From: Chloroflexota bacterium
GTDB taxonomy: Bacteria; Chloroflexota; Anaerolineae; Promineifilales; Promineifilaceae
DNA length: 64,000 nucleotides
NCBI GenBank assembly: GCA_017993775.1
Contig: JAGOMA010000015.1
Coordinates: 61,467 to 125,466, forward strand
Direction: 5' to 3'
In this document: piece after piece, positions 60,831-64,000 of the stretch
How the letters are laid out: each line of letters begins with the position of its first letter
How positions within the stretch are numbered: the first letter of the stretch is position 1
Notes under the pieces: generated by a model
The model's input: the letters and a program-made list of their open reading frames with translations, nothing else
Databases searched by the model: none
What the model was told of the DNA's origin: nothing
Translations under genes and position numbers: made by a program

Positions 60831-62126
60831 TCAGGGGTCCCAATCTGGGTAGTCGTCATAAAAAGTGTCATTAGTAATAAATTCCCCGTCATTGAGTGAA
60901 TAATTGTATGAACTTCTGCCAGCCGGGGCAGCTATGGTCGCCCGAACCTGAGTTGAAAAGTCAACCGGCAATAAAACCAGGTCGTTTAATGCCATATTCG
61001 GTACAGTTCCGAAATACTGGTCATTACTATCTATCGAAATGAGCCATTCCCCATTCGGTCCCCACACATATGGCCCATAAGCACCAGCAATGGTAAACAC
61101 GCGATACAAGGCGGGTTGTCCATCTTCCCACTCAAGTTCAAATACCTTAATACCTGTAGAAGATATGTCTCCAGGAACTTGAGTCATGGATAGAAAATAG
61201 CCATCTCGCGGCAACCATTGTGGTTCCTCAAATCTAACCTGATCCAACTCTCGAGTAGAGGGCGTTAAATTGAAAAATTGATTTTCTTCCATATCCCAAA
61301 GATAGACACTGACGTCGCGGTAGATAACGCCATCCGGCTCCAAACGTTCTTCGTCCCGAGTGAAGGTCAGGTAACGACCATCAGGAGACCAATCAGGATC
61401 ATCATCATTTCCCGGCCCATCGGTAAGTTGTTCCATACTTTCACCTGAAGCGGAAATGATATGGAGTCGCTTTTCCTGTAAACCTGAATCCAATGTCTTC
61501 ACTAGGACATAAACAATCTTTGTTCCATCCGGTGACCACTTCGGCATCGTTTCGTCGTTAGAGGTATTTGTTAACCGCTCCACTTCACCCCCCTCAGCGG
61601 TCATCACGTAAAGTTCGAAATTACCATCGCGGTTAGATACAAAGGCAATCTGACTTCTATCTGGCGACCAAGTTGGATGTAAATCCTTGTGGTTGCCAAA
61701 GGTTAATTGCGTCAGTTGTCCAGTAGATACATCCAGGCTATAGAGATTGACCCCATCTTTTTCATCTATCGCACCATCTTCATTCGTGTCCTGGCGGCGG
61801 GATGAAAACAGTAACCAGCCATAAAAAGAAGTGCGAGTTGGCGTTATCGTTGGTTCCGATGTAGGTGTGGCTGTGGATTCTGGCGGAGATAGCGTTGACG
61901 TCGGCATAGTTGTGAAAGTTGGCAACGCTATAGGAGTAGATGTACTCTCCGGGGTTGGTGTTGATTCAGACAGAGAAATCGTCGGTGCTTCAGTCACGTT
62001 TACGTTGACAAGAGGTTCACTATCCTGCGTAGTAACCGCATCCGTTTGACAGGCTGCCAGGAACAGTGATAACGAGAGAAATGTACAACAGATGAACATG
62101 GGCTTACTCAAAGTTGTTTGAAACAT
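60831..62126 (-). CDS. TolB/PD40-propeller lipoprotein
   Basis: A 431-residue protein. A signal peptide ends with lipobox SLFLAACQ near residue 25. A ~75-residue Thr/Pro/Ser-rich stalk follows (repeated STPTPEST-type blocks). From residue ~105 on come four or more PD40 blades (HPTWSPDRSQIAFVSNRDGNFELYV, PKWSPDGTKIVYV, DPDWSPDGRYLTFTRD), then weaker propeller-like sequence. It is anchored outside the membrane and probably binds ligand or partners. The composition is AT-richer than neighbours. Confidence 0.8.
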   Translation of the reverse strand: MFQTTLSKPMFICCTFLSLSLFLAACQTDAVTTQDSEPLVNVNVTEAPTISLSESTPTPESTSTPIALPTFTTMPTSTLSPPESTATPTSEPTITPTRTSFYGWLLFSSRRQDTNEDGAIDEKDGVNLYSLDVSTGQLTQLTFGNHKDLHPTWSPDRSQIAFVSNRDGNFELYVMTAEGGEVERLTNTSNDETMPKWSPDGTKIVYVLVKTLDSGLQEKRLHIISASGESMEQLTDGPGNDDDPDWSPDGRYLTFTRDEERLEPDGVIYRDVSVYLWDMEENQFFNLTPSTRELDQVRFEEPQWLPRDGYFLSMTQVPGDISSTGIKVFELEWEDGQPALYRVFTIAGAYGPYVWGPNGEWLISIDSNDQYFGTVPNMALNDLVLLPVDFSTQVRATIAAPAGRSSYNYSLNDGEFITNDTFYDDYPDWDP

Positions 62127-62138
62127 GAGATTCTCCTT

Positions 62139-62516
62139 CTACGGTGTGAGCAAATGCCGGATAATGGCTGGTGGCGCAAGTGGATTAATGGGTGTTGAAC
62201 CGCCATTGTACGTAAAATTGATCGTATAATGTAGATGTATACCGGTGCTTCGCCCGTTATTTGCTGTTACTCCCAAAGCCTCTCCCTGATTGACTATGGT
62301 TCCTGCTGCAATAGATGGATTCGTGTGGTAATAAACCGTCTCCAGGTTATGTCCGTGGTCAATTCTAATGATAGTGCCCTGTATATGGCTCCAACCTGGT
62401 TGAAGGTCTTCCCACTCACCCGTAGCTAATAACTGTTGGGGTTCCAGCAAGCCCCCATCACTCCTAACAGATAATAGACCTGCTCTACCTTCGGTGTTTG
62501 TATCAAAACCTGACCT
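62139..62516 (-). pseudogene. Truncated M23 (LytM) peptidase fragment
   Basis: The frame reads SGFDTNTEGRAGLLSVRSDG, then GTIIRIDHGHNLETVYYHTN, GTIVNQGEALGVTANNGRSTG and IHLHYTINF. This is the C-terminal two-thirds of an M23 domain, with the HLH zinc ligands, but the first His-x-Gly-x-Asp half is missing. It has no good start (TTG 62450 at best). The break lies against REP copy C, so the REP insertion or a linked deletion probably removed the 5' end. Confidence 0.75.
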
Positions 62517-62522
62517 CTCGCT

Positions 62523-62548
62523 GTGGCCGGTCTTCCAGACCGAGCCAC
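62523..62548 (+). repeat. REP-like palindrome, copy C
   Basis: GTGGCCGGTCT and AGACCGAGCCAC form a hairpin with a TCC loop, then ACCCCGCTTGCCA as in copy A. It lies beside the truncated M23 gene. Confidence 0.82.
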
Positions 62549-62854
62549 ACCCCGCTTGCCAATCCCCAGTTAGCCGGCCACACGGCCGTTCCCCTCATCT
62601 CAAACCCCACTGCTTGCCAAATTACGAGAACGCCCCCAGTATACCCATGTTTAACGCCTGAATCCTGCCAATCGACTGCAAATTAGCTGCAAAACGGCCG
62701 TTCCCCGCCCCCTCACCCCACCAGCACTCCCGGCTGCGGCCCGCAATCACTCACTGCCACGCTACGGCCGTTTCCCACCGCCACCGGCTAACAGTGACTG
62801 AAGTGCTTGTGTGGGCCGGTTTGGGTAACAACTGGCTTATGTTACAATTTATCT
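62549..62854. other. Intergenic region between REP copy C and DUF4160 gene
   Basis: About 300 bases without a gene. It holds three copies of ACGGCCGT (near 62583, 62693 and 62764), each inside CGGCCGTT-CCC-rich context, and a TATTAA-free, GC-rich sequence otherwise. No clear promoter seen. Confidence 0.45.
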
Positions 62855-63091
62855 ATGCCGACTGTGTTGCAAGATGGTCCCTACAGTTTTGTGTTTTTCA
62901 GCTCTGATAGAGGTGAACCACCGCACATTCACGTAAAGCGAGATCGTCAGATTGCGAAATTTTGGCTTGCACCCGTCTCACTGGCAAAAAATCGTGGTTT
63001 TGCGGGTCATGAATTGAACGAAATTGCTCGCCTTGTTCTACGACATGAAGAAAGGCTATTGGAGGCCTGGCATGAGTACTTTAATTATTGA
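62855..63091 (+). CDS. DUF4160 domain protein
   Basis: A 78-residue protein. Start at ATG 62855 (MPTVLQDGPYSFVFF). Seen: the DUF4160 signature FFSSDRGEPPHIHVKRDRQIAKFWL and LNEIARLVLRHEERLLEAWHEYF. The family is common in mobile or plasmid-like regions and is usually paired with a DUF2442 protein, as here; the pair is suspected to be toxin-antitoxin-like. Function is unproven. Confidence 0.88.
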   Translation: MPTVLQDGPYSFVFFSSDRGEPPHIHVKRDRQIAKFWLAPVSLAKNRGFAGHELNEIARLVLRHEERLLEAWHEYFNY

Positions 63092-63377
63092 GACTGAACC
63101 TACGGCCGTAGCCATCCAGGTCACTGATGATGAATTGGTTGTCAGTTTGTTGGACGGCCGTCGCCTCAGTGTTCCGTTAGCCTGGTATCCACGTTTGTTA
63201 CAGGCAAAGCCGGAAGAACGGAACAACTGGCGCTTATTGGGCGAAGGATATGCTATCGAATGGCCCGATTTGGACGAACATATCGGGGTTGAAGGGTTGT
63301 TGGCCGGGCGGCCCAGTGGCGAAAGCCAGACGTCACTCAATCGCTGGTTAGTGTCTCGGTCAAATCGTGCCTTGTAA
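63072..63377 (+). CDS. DUF2442 domain protein
   Basis: A 101-residue protein, ATG 63072 (MSTLIIETEP) within the end of the DUF4160 gene, 20 bases overlapping. Seen: VTDDELVVSLLDGRRLSVPLAWYPRLLQAKPEERNNW and GYAIEWPDLDEHIGVEGLLAGRPSGES, the DUF2442 signature. Tight overlap suggests the partners are made in fixed ratio. No DNA-binding motif is obvious. Confidence 0.88.
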   Translation: MSTLIIETEPTAVAIQVTDDELVVSLLDGRRLSVPLAWYPRLLQAKPEERNNWRLLGEGYAIEWPDLDEHIGVEGLLAGRPSGESQTSLNRWLVSRSNRAL

Positions 63378-63399
63378 CGCGAAGGATAAACAGCGGGAA

Positions 63400-63735
63400 A
63401 CGGCCGTTTCCCACTAACCAACTGCTAACTGTGAATAGGGCACGGCCGTTTCCCCCCAACCTAACCACTAACTGTGAATGAGGCACGGCCGTCTCCCACC
63501 AACCACCCGCTAACTTTGAATGAGGCACGGCCGTTCCCACCCCACCACCTGGCTAAACTTGATGAACTGTGAGCAGAACGGCCGTTTCCACCCCACCACC
63601 TGGCTAAACTTGATGAATTGTGGGCAGAACGGCCGTTTCCACCCCACCACCTGACTAAACTTGATGAACGTGGGCAGAACGGCCGTTTCCACCTACCACC
63701 TGGCTAAACTTATGAACTGTGGGTAGAACGGCCGT
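63400..63735. repeat. Tandem array of eight ACGGCCGT-bearing units
   Basis: ACGGCCGT begins at 63400, 63442, 63485, 63527, 63578, 63629, 63679 and 63728. The first spacings are 42-43 bases with AACTGTGAATGAGGC-like units; the last are 49-51 bases with CCACCACCTGGCTAAAC and TGATGAACTGTGGGCAGA. The two unit types share the octamer and the CTGTGAA/CTGTGGG element. There are no genes in this stretch. Confidence 0.93.
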
Positions 63736-63753
63736 TCCCCACCCGTCGTCACT

Positions 63754-63768
63754 AGATTGATTCAATCT
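63754..63768. repeat. AGATTGATTCAATCT palindrome (family 2 variant)
   Basis: A 15-base near-palindrome after the tandem array, differing in the centre from the other family-2 copies. Confidence 0.6.
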
Positions 63769-63855
63769 TGAAGTTGGTAAGTGAGGTATATTACGGCTGT
63801 GATGCTGACCACAGCGGAAAACAGAAGACTGCATCTCAGCAGAAAAAATTCTTCA

Positions 63856-63999
63856 TTATGGCAAAGTTAATAGCCAAACCCCTGAAGTTTCCTGATTTTC
63901 AGACAAACCATAATAATCTGGATTCCCGCTGAACAACAGAACCTGTTTTTGATCGGGAGATACATATTTTGCCCTGACTAAGCCTTCAGTCATGCCGAT
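63856..63999 (-). CDS. C-terminal end of an unidentified protein (continues past window)
   Basis: 48 in-frame codons reading into the window edge and ending TAA at 63856. The tail YVSPDQKQVLLFSGNPDYYG then WLLTLP looks like the last blade of a TolB/PD40-type propeller, as in the lipoprotein at 60831. Too short for a firm family call. Confidence 0.45.
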   Translation of the reverse strand: MGMTEGLVRAKYVSPDQKQVLLFSGNPDYYGLSENQETSGVWLLTLP

Positions 64000-64000
64000 T

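Larger units (their letters stand above)
1..64000. repeat. Dispersed palindromic octamer ACGGCCGT
   Basis: The 8-base palindrome occurs about twice per kb throughout, first at 35-42. I counted 19 copies in bases 1-10000 by eye, at 1666, 1683 and 2041 among others. Copies occur in genes in all three frames and in intergenic DNA, often extended to AAACGGCCGTTT or GGGAAACGG with its complement. In proteins it appears as Thr-Ala-Val, Asn-Gly-Arg or Arg-Pro. It is comparable to HIP1 of cyanobacteria but has a different sequence. Confidence 0.93.

Noticed and set aside
63400..63735. CRISPR array
   Set aside because: The repeat common to all units is only about 8-15 bases, the intervening sequences are themselves near-identical, spacing drifts from 42 to 51, and no cas gene is nearby. 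It is a tandem repeat array.

Overview
The window looks like a chromosomal segment of an uncultured-type Chloroflexota bacterium, probably Anaerolineae or a relative (inference). The reasons are the tandem-domain, eukaryote-like phosphofructokinase, the F420 genes, the Mo-hydroxylase genes, the many proline/threonine-rich lipoproteins and beta-propeller proteins, and a GC-rich composition. Its strongest signature is the palindrome ACGGCCGT, which recurs roughly twice per kb in genes and between genes. I counted 19 copies by eye in the first 10 kb, where chance predicts about one per 65 kb.

Layout. 0-2.4 kb: pfkA (cut by the window edge) and an SH3-domain lipoprotein, both on the minus strand. 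2.4-10.6 kb: a plus-strand block with a UbiD-type decarboxylase, CPA1 antiporter, universal stress protein, MscS channel, fused aconitase X, CPA2 antiporter and a P-II-like regulator, closed by a strong terminator and tRNA-Val(CAC). UbiD plus aconitase X resembles the dehydratase/decarboxylase pair of the archaeal mevalonate route. 10.6-16 kb: a YwiC-like membrane protein, an M20 amidohydrolase, then cofD, cofC and an LLM-class, probably F420-dependent, oxidoreductase. 16-18.1 kb: a membrane histidine kinase and a single-domain response regulator. 18.1-29.6 kb: a molybdenum-hydroxylase locus (xdhC, a fused FAD/2Fe-2S subunit, a Mo-binding subunit, yqeB, and a yqeC-mocA fusion), with a large ELW-repeat/TolB-like secreted protein and an alpha/beta hydrolase between them.

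29.6-37.4 kb: housekeeping and accessory genes (Vps62-like, PAC2, YgjP-type metalloprotease, DUF983, flavin reductase, phosphatase-superfamily metalloenzyme, ArfB, UMF1-type MFS transporter), separated by hairpin repeats. 37.4-55.8 kb: a long minus-strand surface-polysaccharide cluster with an LCP protein, an ABC-2 permease, six GT4 glycosyltransferases, an FkbM methyltransferase, a GT-C-like membrane protein, a GH10-like hydrolase, an FG-GAP protein and three small coiled-coil proteins coupled to the transferases. 55.9-58.4 kb: cyclase/KynB-like protein and kynureninase, with a degenerate VapBC-like pair between them. 58.4-64 kb: a decaying accessory zone with Rhs fragments and a possible immunity protein, a RAYT transposase bracketed by REP palindromes, a TolB-like lipoprotein, a truncated M23 peptidase, a DUF4160/DUF2442 pair and a tandem array built on ACGGCCGT.

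Three unrelated families of small palindromic DNA are layered here: the ACGGCCGT octamer, a ~60-bp hairpin with covarying 15-16-bp arms (about eleven copies), and an AGATTGGTCCAATCT palindrome. The REP/RAYT unit is a fourth. No CRISPR array, rRNA or complete classical IS element was seen.
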